DNA of 64,000 bases, from the NCBI GenBank assembly GCA_964465945.1, contig CAYXMM010000001.1:62001-126000 (forward strand). The letters run 5' to 3'. This document shows, piece after piece, positions 43,677-53,409 of the stretch (positions within the stretch are counted from its first letter, which is position 1; every line of letters starts with the position of its first letter). The translations under genes were made by a program, and so were the position numbers. Source of the stretch: JAJRPT01 sp964465945 (GTDB lineage: Bacteria; Bacteroidota; Ignavibacteria; Kapaibacteriales; UBA2268). The notes beneath the pieces were generated by a model. It was not told where the DNA came from and made no database searches. It saw only the letters and a program-made list of their open reading frames with translations.

Positions 43677-44048
43677 TTATTTTTTTGTGTTTTGATTTAA
43701 AATAAAGCAAATCCAGCCAAAAATGAAAGATAATCCTCCAAATGGTGTGATTATTCCTATTCCTTTTATATTTGTTATGCTTAATATAAAGAGTGAAAAA
43801 GAAAATAACAATATCCCAATTACTAAAAGGAAAATCGAATAATTAAAATATTTATTGTTTTTCCCAATAATTGAAATAATTAATATCCCAATTGCATTGT
43901 AAAATAAATAATCTACTCCTGTTTTAAATGTCTGTTCTGTTCCGTATTGAAAGAGAATATCTTTTAGACTATGTGCTCCAAACGCTCCAATACCGACTCC
44001 TAAAATCATAAATATTGCACCTATTAATAAACCTTTTTCTTTTGTCAT
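43677..44048 (-). CDS. DUF423 family membrane protein
   Basis: A 123-residue protein with four hydrophobic helices and the DUF423 opening IGAIFMILGVGIGAFGAHSLKD, then FKTGVDYLFYNAIGILII and ITPFGGLSFIFGWICF. The family is small, widespread and uncharacterised. It is divergent from glyA with 95 bp between. Confidence 0.85.
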   Translation of the reverse strand: MTKEKGLLIGAIFMILGVGIGAFGAHSLKDILFQYGTEQTFKTGVDYLFYNAIGILIISIIGKNNKYFNYSIFLLVIGILLFSFSLFILSITNIKGIGIITPFGGLSFIFGWICFILNQNTKK

Positions 44049-44143
44049 ATTTTATCTCTCATTTTGTAAATTGTTAATGTTAAAAAATATTGGTAATTTA
44101 TGAAAAAATAATTTACAAATTAAAAAATATCTTTTAGGGAGCT

Positions 44144-45442
44144 ATGTACGATTTATTAAAAAATTCTGATAAAGAACTCTATGACGCATTGATAGGTGAA
44201 ACACACCGACAAACTGAAAAAATTGAACTTATTGCTTCTGAGAATTTCGCTTCTCCTGAAGTAATGGAAGCACAAGGTTCTTTACTCACAAATAAATATG
44301 CTGAAGGTTATCCAGGTAAGCGTTATTATGGTGGTTGCGAATGGGTTGATGTTGCTGAGGATCTAGCAAGAGATAGACTAAAACAACTATTCGGCGCTGA
44401 GTATGTTAACGTTCAACCTCATAGTGGTGCTTCTGCTAATATCGCGGTGTATTTCTCTTTTATTAAATATGGTGATAAAGTAATGGGCTTGAGTTTAGAC
44501 CACGGGGGACACTTGACTCATGGTTCGCCTGTAAACTTTTCAGGTAAATTTTTTGATTTTACTCCTTATTTTTTAAATAAAGAAACTGAGAAAATAGACT
44601 ATAATGAAGTTGAAGATTTAGCAAAGAAAAATAAACCTAAATTAATTACTGTTGGGGCTTCTGCATACTCAAGAGAAATTGATTACTCAGCTTTTAGACT
44701 AATTGCTGACAAAGTTGGTGCATTTTTATTTGCTGATATTGCCCATCCCGCAGGCTTAATTGCGAAAGGTCATTTACAAAGTCCTATTCCATATTGCGAC
44801 GTTGTTGCTTCAACAACTCATAAAACTATGAGAGGACCAAGAGGAGGAATGATTTTATTAGGTAAAGATTATGAAAATCCTTTTGGAATTGTCGCTCCAA
44901 AGTCTGGTAGAGTAAAGAATATGGGCGAGATTATTGATTCTTGGGTTATGCCTGGTATGCAAGGTGGTCCATTAATGCACGTAATTGCAGCAAAAGCCGT
45001 TGCTTTTAAAGAGGCACTTACAGATGAGTTTGGTTTATACACAACTCAAGTGATTAAAAATGCGAAAACTATGGCTGCGGAACTTGTTGCAAAAGATTAT
45101 AAAGTAATTTCTGGTGGAACTGATAATCATTCTATGCTTGTGGATTTAAGAAATAAGGGTATTACTGGTAAAGATGCTGAAATTGCTCTAGATAAAGCTG
45201 GAATCACTTGCAATAAAAATGCTGTGCCTTATGACACTCAACCTCCTTTGGTAACTTCTGGAGTTAGATTAGGAACTCCAGCAATGACTACAAGAGGAAT
45301 GAACGAAGATGATATGAAAACGATTGTTGGATTTATTGACAAGGCAATTTCTAACTATAAAAATGAAGATGTTTTAAAAACAATTAAAAATGATGTCAAA
45401 ACATTCTGTTCGCCGTTCCCTCTTCATAAGAAAATGATTTAA
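44144..45442 (+). CDS. glyA: Serine hydroxymethyltransferase
   Basis: A 432-residue PLP enzyme that moves the serine hydroxymethyl group to tetrahydrofolate, giving glycine and 5,10-methylene-THF. PLP binds Lys227 in TTHKTMRGPRGG. ELIASENFASPEVMEAQGS, YGGCEWVD and NVQPHSGASANIAVYF are the usual substrate-side blocks. The C-terminal KNAVPYD..PP.VTSGVRLGTPAMTTRG is intact. A terminator follows the stop. Confidence 0.96.
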   Translation: MYDLLKNSDKELYDALIGETHRQTEKIELIASENFASPEVMEAQGSLLTNKYAEGYPGKRYYGGCEWVDVAEDLARDRLKQLFGAEYVNVQPHSGASANIAVYFSFIKYGDKVMGLSLDHGGHLTHGSPVNFSGKFFDFTPYFLNKETEKIDYNEVEDLAKKNKPKLITVGASAYSREIDYSAFRLIADKVGAFLFADIAHPAGLIAKGHLQSPIPYCDVVASTTHKTMRGPRGGMILLGKDYENPFGIVAPKSGRVKNMGEIIDSWVMPGMQGGPLMHVIAAKAVAFKEALTDEFGLYTTQVIKNAKTMAAELVAKDYKVISGGTDNHSMLVDLRNKGITGKDAEIALDKAGITCNKNAVPYDTQPPLVTSGVRLGTPAMTTRGMNEDDMKTIVGFIDKAISNYKNEDVLKTIKNDVKTFCSPFPLHKKMI

Positions 45443-45446
45443 GTTT

Positions 45447-45475
45447 AAAACCGAATGAAAGTTCGGTTTTTTTTT
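45447..45475 (+). terminator. glyA terminator
   Basis: AAAACCGAA (45447-45455) pairs with TTCGGTTTT (45462-45470) across six bases; nine or more T follow. Confidence 0.9.
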
Positions 45476-46169
45476 CTATTTTTTTTATTTTCATTTACAG
45501 TATTGTTAATATTTCAAAGAACACGTTTTTTTAAATTTCAAAATTAGTTTTTATTAAAAATCTATTCAATTCAACTATTTTTACTTTATTTATAGAATAT
45601 GAGTTTTTGGATATTTTTGATGTATTTTTGTTTGTTTTTTGCAGATTCAGAGCATTTTTGTTTTTTTTGAAATCGTGTAAGATATTTATATTATAATTAG
45701 TTACAAGATATCTGTAAAAATATTGTCGTTTTCGTCTGCAAGAAAATGTACTCGATAAAATGGAAATAATTTGTGTAAAATGGCTTTTTTTTCTATAAAA
45801 TAGTTTTGTAACTTTTTGTGGTTTGAAACCTTCCTAAGGTTGAAAAGGCTGTCATGTTCTAAAGAAAGTTTACAAGAATTAATAAATATCTTGTTTTTTT
45901 TGGTGCTACTCCTACGGAGTAGTTTTATTTTTTATTGGCCGTTTTTCTATTGATTTATATTTCTACGAAGTATTTTAATACAACACTCTCCGTCGGCAAG
46001 CCGACTCCCCTCTGATACTTCTACAGGATCAGTAACTGGGGAAATTTTTTTTGAGATTCTTCGCTTCGCTCAGAATGACGAGTCTTTATTAATCACCTAT
46101 CGTCCTGAAGAGCTGTTTTTTCAATGGAAGAGGGGTTACTTTATGATTTAGTTCAATTCGGGTTTTATT
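45476..46169. repeat. Gene-free spacer with dispersed repeats
   Basis: About 690 bp without a gene. A 19-base block at 45724-45742 is shared in inverse with 14384-14402. A TGAGCG-type copy is at 46053-46080, and an inverted copy of the 10152-10199 element at 46091-46138. The rest is T-rich. Confidence 0.6.
46053..46080 (-). repeat. TGAGCG-type dispersed repeat copy
   Basis: The minus strand reads CGTCATTCTGAGCGAAGC followed by GAAGAATCTC, close to the copies at 11287-11313 and 14331-14384. Confidence 0.7.
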
Positions 46170-47786
46170 CTATCTCTTTGTTAGTTCTTTTATAATTACG
46201 AATTCGATTCTTCGGTTTCTTGCTTTTGCTTTGCTAGATTCTGTTAAGTCAACTGGGGAGTTTTCGCCGAAACCTTTTGCTGAGATGTTTTCGGGTTTAA
46301 CGCCTTGACTTATTAAGTAATCTTGGACACTTCTTGCTCTTTGTGTTGAAAGTTCTAAGTTTAATTCTGGCTCGCCATCGGAGTCAGTGTGTCCTTGCAC
46401 TTCAACTACTTTATCGTTTTGAATAAGCCATTTTGCAATATCATCTAATATTAGCTCTGATTCGATTAATATCTCTGCGCTATTTTTTTGAAAGTTTATT
46501 CCAAATGGTTTGAAAATTTGTTTTGTAATTGTTTCAGGAGAATTGTTAATTGATTCTTTTACAATGAAAATAGTATCCATTGGTATAATTAGTGTGTCTT
46601 TAATATATTTTGTTTCAACTATTGCTTCTATTTGAGGGCAACCTTTGAATTGTTCTGGTCCTAATGCATTAGGACATTCATCTTTTGAATCAATGATACC
46701 ATCACCATCTGAATCATTATTTTTAGGATTTGTGCTTTTTTGAATTTCATCATAATCACTTAGTCCGTCATAATCAGAATCTGGAATGTGTGCGTAAGTG
46801 TTAAATATTCTAATTTCTTCAAAATCTGTTAGTTTGTCATCATCTGTATCAATTTTATTTGGATTAAGGTGAAGAGTCAGCTCTTCTAAGTCATTAAGTC
46901 CATCACTATCAGAATCTGCAAGCATTGGATTAGTTTTATGAATATTTATTTCTTCATAGTCTGTTATACCATCTTCATCGGAATCTGCTAAGAATGGATT
47001 TGAACCATATTTTGATTCATCTTCGTTGGATATTCCATCGCCATCTGCATCTAAATTCTCAAAAATATAATAGGATATTTTCAATCCATAATCAAAATAG
47101 TAGTCTGATGCTGTTGGATTTCCCCCAGGTGCTAATGCAAAAGCGTCAAGGAAGTCTGTGTTAAAGTATCTAAATGTTCCTTGCAAACCTACAGAGAAAT
47201 TTTGATTTATGAAAAAATCAGCTCCAATTCCGCCTACCATCGTGGCGTTGAATTGGGATTTTTCATCGAAGTTTGTCCATACTAAGTTTGTACCATAATT
47301 GGTTTTTGGTGCTTCTTTTATGTCTTGTGGTTGGTAACGCAGTAACCCAAACCCAGCAAAAGCATAGTAATTTAACTGCTTTCTTGGAAATAAATTAAAA
47401 TAAGCAAGTAGTTCAAAAGAGGTAATATCTGTTCTTCTTGATTCTCCTTGATTCATTGCGTTTGGGTAGTATTCTAATGGGTATTGTTCTTGAAAATATT
47501 TTGTAAATCTATCTTTATATGCTCTTGTATATGCTAAATTGCCTTGGCTAAATCTCGCTCCAAAGGATAATTCAGGCATAAATGGTAATGTATATTTTGT
47601 TTCAAGAGATAAAGAATTTCCAGTATTATTGTCAAATTCGCCAAAATAGTGTGTAAAATTTCCCATAACACCAACTGACAGTCTTCCTTCCGAGTATGGT
47701 TGGTCAACTTTATTAAATAGTGGATTATCTCTTGATATTAGAGGACTTACAGCTAAGATTGTTATTATTAAGATATATTTATACAT
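46170..47786 (-). CDS. OmpA-family outer-membrane protein with TSP3 repeats
   Basis: A 538-residue protein. Signal peptide (YILIITILAVSPLIS), an eight-stranded-barrel-like N-terminus (residues ~30-245), then five or more calcium-binding TSP type 3 repeats (DADGDGISNEDES, DSDEDGITDYEE, DSDSDGLNDLEE, DSDYDGLSDYDE, DSDGDGIIDSKDECP). The C-terminal OmpA domain has FQKNSAEIL, EVQGHTDSDGEPELNLELSTQRA and NRRIEFVI, which binds peptidoglycan. It anchors the outer membrane and may bind Ca2+. A palindrome (47851-47880) lies upstream. Confidence 0.88.
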   Translation of the reverse strand: MYKYILIITILAVSPLISRDNPLFNKVDQPYSEGRLSVGVMGNFTHYFGEFDNNTGNSLSLETKYTLPFMPELSFGARFSQGNLAYTRAYKDRFTKYFQEQYPLEYYPNAMNQGESRRTDITSFELLAYFNLFPRKQLNYYAFAGFGLLRYQPQDIKEAPKTNYGTNLVWTNFDEKSQFNATMVGGIGADFFINQNFSVGLQGTFRYFNTDFLDAFALAPGGNPTASDYYFDYGLKISYYIFENLDADGDGISNEDESKYGSNPFLADSDEDGITDYEEINIHKTNPMLADSDSDGLNDLEELTLHLNPNKIDTDDDKLTDFEEIRIFNTYAHIPDSDYDGLSDYDEIQKSTNPKNNDSDGDGIIDSKDECPNALGPEQFKGCPQIEAIVETKYIKDTLIIPMDTIFIVKESINNSPETITKQIFKPFGINFQKNSAEILIESELILDDIAKWLIQNDKVVEVQGHTDSDGEPELNLELSTQRARSVQDYLISQGVKPENISAKGFGENSPVDLTESSKAKARNRRIEFVIIKELTKR

Positions 47787-47850
47787 TTTTATTACCCTTT
47801 CAAATGCTTACACATTTTTTGTAATAATACTAATCAAGTATTATGCCATA

Positions 47851-47880
47851 TTGTAACTATATTATATAATAAAGTTACAA
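47851..47880. promoter_or_regulatory. Palindrome upstream of the OmpA gene, downstream of purA
   Basis: TTGTAACT (47851-47858) and AGTTACAA (47873-47880) form an inverted repeat with a 14-base AT-only spacer. It could be an operator for the OmpA-family gene or a weak hairpin after purA; no T-run is present. Confidence 0.35.
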
Positions 47881-47909
47881 TAATATTATTATGTTTTATT
47901 AATATATTT

Positions 47910-49184
47910 TCACTTACGTATTAAAGTACCAGCTCTATCGGGGCTATTCGAGGCGATTGTTACTCTTGTATTAGTAAAATCTTCGATGAATTTAATATAA
48001 TCAAGGGTCTCTTTTGGCAGTTCTTCAAAAGAGCTAAAATTGCTGAGAGGTTGATTCCAGCCCTTAAATGATTTATATACTGGTTCAACTTTTCCTAATT
48101 CTTCGGTAGAGCCAGGGAAGTATTTTTGTATTTTTCCGTTTCTTGTATAATCAACACAAACTTTGATTTCTTGGAAAGTGTCTAGGACGTCTAATTTAGT
48201 TAAGGCAATTTCACTAATACCATTTATCATAACAGAGTATTTTAATGCTACTAAATCAAGCCAACCACAGCGTCTTGGTCTTCCTGTTGTTGCTCCGAAT
48301 TCGTGTCCTATTTTAGCTAAATTTAAACCGATGTCATCGCTAAGTTCTGTTGGGAATGGTCCATTACCAACTCTTGTTGTATATGCTTTTGTTATTCCAA
48401 TCACTTTAGTTATTGAAGTTGGTGGAATGCCTAAACCGCTACAAGCCCCACCTGAAGTTGGATTTGAGCTCGTTACATAAGGATAAGTACCGTGGTCTAA
48501 ATCAAGTAAAGCGCCTTGCGCACCTTCTGCAATAATTCTTTCGTTATTTGCGATAGCGTTGTTTAGTAATTGAGATGTATCCGTTACAAATGGGTCTATG
48601 ACTTCATCAAATTTAAGATATTGTTGGGTTATTTCTTTTTCGTCTAATTCGTCATAACCATAAATTTTAGTAAGAAGTTCGTTATACTCAATTATATTAG
48701 TTTTAATTTTTTCTGTAAGAATTTCTTTGTCGAGTAAATCGACTATTCTGATTCCAATTCTTTTTGCTTTATCAATATAAGCAGGACCGATGCCTCGTCC
48801 TGTAGTACCAATAGCGTTTTTAACTGATTTTTCTCTATGTTTATCTACTAATTTATGATAAGGCATAATCAAATGTGCTTTATGGCTGATGAATAATCTT
48901 CCTGTAACATCAATTCCATGACTTTTTAACATATTGATTTCTTCAAGAAGTGCTTCTGGATCAATTACAACACCATTACCGATAACACATTTAACATTAT
49001 CTTGTAGAATGCCAGAAGGAATTAAGTGAAGGACATATTTTTGGTTATCAATCACGATAGTGTGTCCTGCGTTTGCGCCACCTTGGTAGCGAGCTACAAT
49101 ATTAGCACCTTCGCTGATTAAATCAACAATTTTTCCTTTACCTTCATCTCCCCATTGAGAGCCGACAATTAATTCTACTGACAT
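47910..49184 (-). CDS. purA: Adenylosuccinate synthetase
   Basis: A 424-residue enzyme joining IMP and aspartate using GTP in AMP synthesis. GSQWGDEGKGK (8-18) is the GTP P-loop with its catalytic Asp, NAGHTIV (~38-44) holds the catalytic His, IGTTGRGIGPAY (~126-137) is the IMP loop, and TTGRPRRCGWLDL (~297-309) binds aspartate. It is the last gene of a secD-secF-STAS-purA run, 12 bp after the STAS gene. Confidence 0.96.
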   Translation of the reverse strand: MSVELIVGSQWGDEGKGKIVDLISEGANIVARYQGGANAGHTIVIDNQKYVLHLIPSGILQDNVKCVIGNGVVIDPEALLEEINMLKSHGIDVTGRLFISHKAHLIMPYHKLVDKHREKSVKNAIGTTGRGIGPAYIDKAKRIGIRIVDLLDKEILTEKIKTNIIEYNELLTKIYGYDELDEKEITQQYLKFDEVIDPFVTDTSQLLNNAIANNERIIAEGAQGALLDLDHGTYPYVTSSNPTSGGACSGLGIPPTSITKVIGITKAYTTRVGNGPFPTELSDDIGLNLAKIGHEFGATTGRPRRCGWLDLVALKYSVMINGISEIALTKLDVLDTFQEIKVCVDYTRNGKIQKYFPGSTEELGKVEPVYKSFKGWNQPLSNFSSFEELPKETLDYIKFIEDFTNTRVTIASNSPDRAGTLIRK

Positions 49185-49196
49185 AATATTACTTCT

Positions 49197-49547
49197 TTAT
49201 GATAATGCTGATTCTAAATTATCAGAAATTTTAAGTACTTTATCAAGGTGAGTCATTCTAACTAATTCTTTAACTTTTGCTGGTAAATTAATTAGGACTA
49301 ATGATTTTCCATTTCTTTGAACAATACTGTTAGATGCTACAAGCATACCTAAGCCAGAGCTGTTGATTTGTTCTGTGTTTGCTAAGTCAAAAATTATAAT
49401 ATTAGGTTCTTCAGATTTTAAGACGTCATTAAGCTCGTTTTGAAATTCGAGTGCATCGCTACCGCCTAACAAGGATTTATTCAAAATATATTGAATAAAT
49501 CCTTCTTGAGGGTAAAGTTTTTCTAATATTACATTTGGGTTTGACAT
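49197..49547 (-). CDS. STAS-domain protein (anti-sigma factor antagonist type)
   Basis: A 116-residue STAS domain: NIIIFDLANTEQINSSGLGMLVASN, with the phosphorylatable serine pair in NSSG, then NLPAKVKELVRMTHLDKVLKI. Such proteins switch between a kinase and a sigma-factor inhibitor. No kinase or anti-sigma factor is near. Its ATG overlaps the secF stop (TAATG), so it is translated with the secretion genes. Confidence 0.8.
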   Translation of the reverse strand: MSNPNVILEKLYPQEGFIQYILNKSLLGGSDALEFQNELNDVLKSEEPNIIIFDLANTEQINSSGLGMLVASNSIVQRNGKSLVLINLPAKVKELVRMTHLDKVLKISDNLESALS

Positions 49548-50452
49548 TATGCAATTTTTGTTTTTGATTTAGTTGAATACCAAATTATAAATGAACCTGC
49601 GATAAATACTGAGGAATAAACCCCAACAATAAATCCTACTAACATTGTAAAAGCGAAACCTTGAAGAACGGGGCCACCAAAAAGAACAATTATAAATAAT
49701 ACAATACAAGCTGTAAATGAAGTATTTATTGTTCTGCCTAATGTTTCGTTAATACTTAGGTTAAAAATTTCTGAAATTGATTTTCCTTTGTGAAGTTGTA
49801 GGTTTTCTCTAATCCTATCGAAGATAACCACAGTATCGTTAATTGAGAAACCTAATACAGTAAGTAATGCGGCTAAGGTTGATTGGCTGATTTCTAAATT
49901 TAAGATGCCAAGTTTGTTAAATATAACTGTAAAAGTGAATGCTATGATAACGTCGTGGATTAAGGCAACAGTTGCGCCAAGCCCGTAGATAAATTCAAAT
50001 CTAAAACCTACGTAGATTAGAATAGAAATCACAGATAAAATAACAGCGATAGTAGCATCTTGAGTTACTTCGCCACCGATTTTTGGTCCGATTTTATCGA
50101 CTTTTAAAATAGTGTGAGGATTAGAAGCAAGTGATGTAGTTAAAGCGTCTTGGATTTTACTTGCGGCTTCACCTGAGTCTTTTACTCTTATTAAATAAGC
50201 GTTTGCAGTACCGAAAGATTTAATCTCAGCACCTTCAATTCCAGCATTATCAACAGCATTTCTGACTTGTTCTGCCTCAATTGGTTTTTCAAATTTTACC
50301 CCAATTTCAGTACCACCTGTGAAGTCGATACTCATTACTGGTCCAATTACAATTGTTAATATAATTGCAAGAGTGATAGTAATAGATGAAATTAGGAAAA
50401 AAGTTTTTCTTTTGTTTATGAAATCAATATTTGTGTTATGAAATAATCTCAT
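49547..50452 (-). CDS. secF: Protein translocase subunit SecF
   Basis: A 301-residue membrane protein with six helices. TFFLISSITITL (TM1), DFTGGTEIGVKF (periplasmic start), GPKIGGEVTQDATIAVILSVISILIYVGFRFEF and NDTVVIFDRIRENL are the SecF hallmarks. With SecD it uses the proton gradient to help pull exported proteins. The gene follows secD after 16 bp. Confidence 0.95.
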   Translation of the reverse strand: MRLFHNTNIDFINKRKTFFLISSITITLAIILTIVIGPVMSIDFTGGTEIGVKFEKPIEAEQVRNAVDNAGIEGAEIKSFGTANAYLIRVKDSGEAASKIQDALTTSLASNPHTILKVDKIGPKIGGEVTQDATIAVILSVISILIYVGFRFEFIYGLGATVALIHDVIIAFTFTVIFNKLGILNLEISQSTLAALLTVLGFSINDTVVIFDRIRENLQLHKGKSISEIFNLSINETLGRTINTSFTACIVLFIIVLFGGPVLQGFAFTMLVGFIVGVYSSVFIAGSFIIWYSTKSKTKIA

Positions 50453-50468
50453 TTTTTAAATTTCCTTA

Positions 50469-52589
50469 TCAATTTTTAGAGTTTTTTGGTAAACCGAAGC
50501 TAAAATCATTACCACCAAGTTGTAATTCAATTAATGCTCTTGAAACGAATATAGCAGTAAATAAAGTAGTCAAAATACCAAACATTAAAGTTAAAGCAAA
50601 ACCTTGAATCATTCCTGAACCGAAGTAATAAAGGATTAATCCTGTAAGGAATGTTGTGATGTTAGAGTCAATGATAGCGCTCATAGCTTTTGCGAAGCCC
50701 TCTTCGACAGCAGCTTTAAGCCCACGACCTTTTTCGCTTTCTTCTCTTATTCTTTCAAAAATTAGAATATTTGCATCAACTGCCATACCAATAGTTAGGA
50801 TGATACCTGCAATACCTGGTAATGTTAAAGTTCCACCTAATGAAGTCAATATTGTTAAAATTAATGCAACGTTGACGAAAAGTGCTATATCTGCAACAAA
50901 GCCAGCACGAGCATAGTATAAAATCATAAAGATGATAACTAATCCGAAAGCAAACAGAGATGAGTTAATACCAGCAGCAATAGAGTCATCACCTAATGAT
51001 GCACCAACAACTCTTTCTTCGATAATTTTAACAGGGGCTTTTAGAGCACCAGCTTTAAGTACGATTTCAAGTAAATTTGCTTCGTTAACATCAGCCATAC
51101 CTTGAATTACTGAACTTCCGTTTGGAATTTTTTGATTAACAACCGGAGCAGAATAAACTCTACCATCTAAGATGATAGCGATTTGATTTCCAACATTTGC
51201 ACCAGTAATTTTAGCCCATTTTTCAGCACCTTCGGTGTTCATAGTCATATTAACAACCCAAGAGCCATTTGTTTGGTCGATGTTTTTACCAGCATCTGTG
51301 ATTACATCACCCATAAGTTCTGGTTCTTTTTCAACGCAATTCAATCTAAAGATTTTTTCTGCTGCTTTGTCTTTTTCGTTTTGTGGTTTAGCGCCTACAA
51401 GAACTTTTAAGTTATATGGAATAAGTTTTTGAACTCCTTCCATTTGTAAATAAGCATTAAATTTGTCTAAATTAGATTCTGTGATTGAGAAGAAATAATC
51501 TCCTGCAGGACCTTCTACTTCATAGTCATATTGTTGGCTATTTGTTTTGTTTTGAACAAAGAAAGTAGCGAATAAAGAAGTAAATTTGTGTCTTGCTCTA
51601 TAAAGTTTTTGTTGGTCTTCTTGCTTTAGTCCCTTATAAGGATTTGAATTATCAACAGAGGTTGGAGAAGTTGTTGTAGATTCTGCAGTTGTTGTTGAAG
51701 AAGAAGTAGTGTCAACATTTGTTGAAGTAGAAGAGGTAGTAGTGGTAGAAGCGGTAGAAGCGTCTACTGACTCAGCTATTTTTGCAACATTTTTGTTAAA
51801 ATTAGATTCTTTACCTTCGTTAAATAGTCCATCTTTTTCAGCGAGCATAGCATCTATTGCTTTGAAAGCGTGAATGATTTTTTCGTTATTTCTAACAAGA
51901 TTAAATTCTAGACGTGCTGTCGTAGAGATAAGTTGTCTTATATCATCTTCATTAGATACGCCAGGTAGCTCAACTAAAATTCTTCTTGAACCTTGTTGTT
52001 GAATATTTGGTTCAGATACTCCGTATTTATCAATCCTTTGTCTAATTACTTCTTTAGCTTGCTCTACGGCAGAAGAAGCAGATTCTCTAAGTTTTTTGAT
52101 AATAGCGTCATCAGAAGCGTTTGATAAGTCTCCGATGTCAAAATAAGAAATTAAAGATCTACCTTCTGGTTTGGCGATTGAGTTGAAGTTTTTTGCAAAA
52201 ATATCAATAACATCATTATCGTTGTTATGAATTTCTTTTTCTGTTGCTTTAATAACTTTTTCAAAAGTTTCATCGATAGCGTCTTTTTGGGCTGATTCTT
52301 GGATTAATTTAATTACGTCAACTTCGAGAGTAACATACATACCACCACGCAAGTCAAGACCAAGTTTTAATCTTTTTAATTTAGCATTTTCAAAATCTTC
52401 GCCATATTGATCTTTAAATTTTTCAAGTCTAGCTATAGAATCGGACGGGTTTGACATTTGACGAGCGTCGAATTTTGCGATTTCCCATAAATCCTCATAT
52501 TCAGACGCTTTATAAGTCGGGTAAAGGACGTATATAGCGGCTAATATGGGTAAAAGTATAACTAATAATTTTCGCCAATGTTGTTTCAA
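50469..52589 (-). CDS. secD: Protein translocase subunit SecD
   Basis: A 706-residue membrane protein. One N-terminal helix (LLVILLPILAAIYVLYP), a P1 domain (RLKLGLDLRGGMYVTLEV, RIDKYGVSEPNIQQQGSRRILVELPG), and five C-terminal helices (AFGLVIIFMILYYARAGFVAD, AGIILTIGMAVDANILIFERIREE). Residues ~277-316 insert a Ser/Thr-rich low-complexity run in the periplasmic part that is not usual for SecD. The start is a TTG with AGGAG six bases upstream. Confidence 0.95.
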   Translation of the reverse strand: MKQHWRKLLVILLPILAAIYVLYPTYKASEYEDLWEIAKFDARQMSNPSDSIARLEKFKDQYGEDFENAKLKRLKLGLDLRGGMYVTLEVDVIKLIQESAQKDAIDETFEKVIKATEKEIHNNDNDVIDIFAKNFNSIAKPEGRSLISYFDIGDLSNASDDAIIKKLRESASSAVEQAKEVIRQRIDKYGVSEPNIQQQGSRRILVELPGVSNEDDIRQLISTTARLEFNLVRNNEKIIHAFKAIDAMLAEKDGLFNEGKESNFNKNVAKIAESVDASTASTTTTSSTSTNVDTTSSSTTTAESTTTSPTSVDNSNPYKGLKQEDQQKLYRARHKFTSLFATFFVQNKTNSQQYDYEVEGPAGDYFFSITESNLDKFNAYLQMEGVQKLIPYNLKVLVGAKPQNEKDKAAEKIFRLNCVEKEPELMGDVITDAGKNIDQTNGSWVVNMTMNTEGAEKWAKITGANVGNQIAIILDGRVYSAPVVNQKIPNGSSVIQGMADVNEANLLEIVLKAGALKAPVKIIEERVVGASLGDDSIAAGINSSLFAFGLVIIFMILYYARAGFVADIALFVNVALILTILTSLGGTLTLPGIAGIILTIGMAVDANILIFERIREESEKGRGLKAAVEEGFAKAMSAIIDSNITTFLTGLILYYFGSGMIQGFALTLMFGILTTLFTAIFVSRALIELQLGGNDFSFGLPKNSKN

Positions 52590-52719
52590 GTTAACTCCTA
52601 AATAAAAGTCGTTTTACAATTTTAAAAAATATACTTTTCTGAAAATTCAAATTTTCAAAACACGAATATAAAGGGATTTATGAAAATAAACAATTTTTTT
52701 TTAAAAAATAATAAAAAAA

Positions 52720-52747
52720 ACTCACTTTTGCTATTTTAAAAGTGAGT
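52720..52747 (-). terminator. Terminator of the 52.8-kb hypothetical gene
   Basis: ACTCACTTTT (52720-52729) pairs with AAAAGTGAGT (52738-52747); the minus strand then has a run of eight T. It also marks the separation from secD transcription. Confidence 0.85.
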
Positions 52748-52770
52748 AGTAAATTTATATTTATTTTATA

Positions 52771-53361
52771 TTAAGCTAGTTTTTTATTTTTATTAATATC
52801 GTTGATATATAGGATATACTTATAATTTTCCCAGTAGTTATCCATTGCTGTTTTTAAATCTTTTGACCAGAAAATAGGGTCGCAGTATTTAAAGCGATAA
52901 ATATTCATTAGATCTTTATGACATTGGAAGCCGAGAATTGGTGAATCGAAATATTTAGGAATAAATCCAAAATCATTCAAAGCTTCACCTAATGAACCCA
53001 ACAAAAAACGGAAATCATCATTTACTAAACTGTCGATTGATTTATAATAATCATGGTCTTTATCTTCGTTAGATAAGTGCCACCAGAATTTTTCGTTGTT
53101 AAAATAATTAATTGCATCTTGACTTTTTTGGTAAGGTAAATTATCTGCTATTGCATCGAGTTCTGCTCTTTGTTCGTCTGAGAGTTCTAAATATGCTACA
53201 TCAAGTAAATCTGTATATCTTTTATACTGCGTAGCAAACCAATCATTTAAAAAAGGTTTAATGGCAGAAATAAACTCTTGCTTATGCTGTTCCATTTGTA
53301 ATTTAGTTTTAGCGAGTTCATTATCGTAATTAAAAACAGGTTTGATTTTGACAAGTCTCAT
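52771..53361 (-). CDS. Hypothetical protein
   Basis: A 196-residue soluble protein without a family I recognise. It is acidic with several Trp and Tyr (FWWHLSNEDKDHDYYKSIDSL, LGFQCHKDLMNIYRFKYCDPIFWSKDL). An N-terminal coiled region (LAKTKLQMEQHKQEFISAIKPFLNDW) is predicted helical. It is 48 bp downstream of the PAS histidine kinase on the same strand and ends at its own terminator, so it may be read from the kinase transcript. Confidence 0.55.
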   Translation of the reverse strand: MRLVKIKPVFNYDNELAKTKLQMEQHKQEFISAIKPFLNDWFATQYKRYTDLLDVAYLELSDEQRAELDAIADNLPYQKSQDAINYFNNEKFWWHLSNEDKDHDYYKSIDSLVNDDFRFLLGSLGEALNDFGFIPKYFDSPILGFQCHKDLMNIYRFKYCDPIFWSKDLKTAMDNYWENYKYILYINDINKNKKLA

Positions 53362-53409
53362 AATATTTCCATTATTTTTTTTGCAATTTAAGGAAAATAT
53401 TTTAAAATA

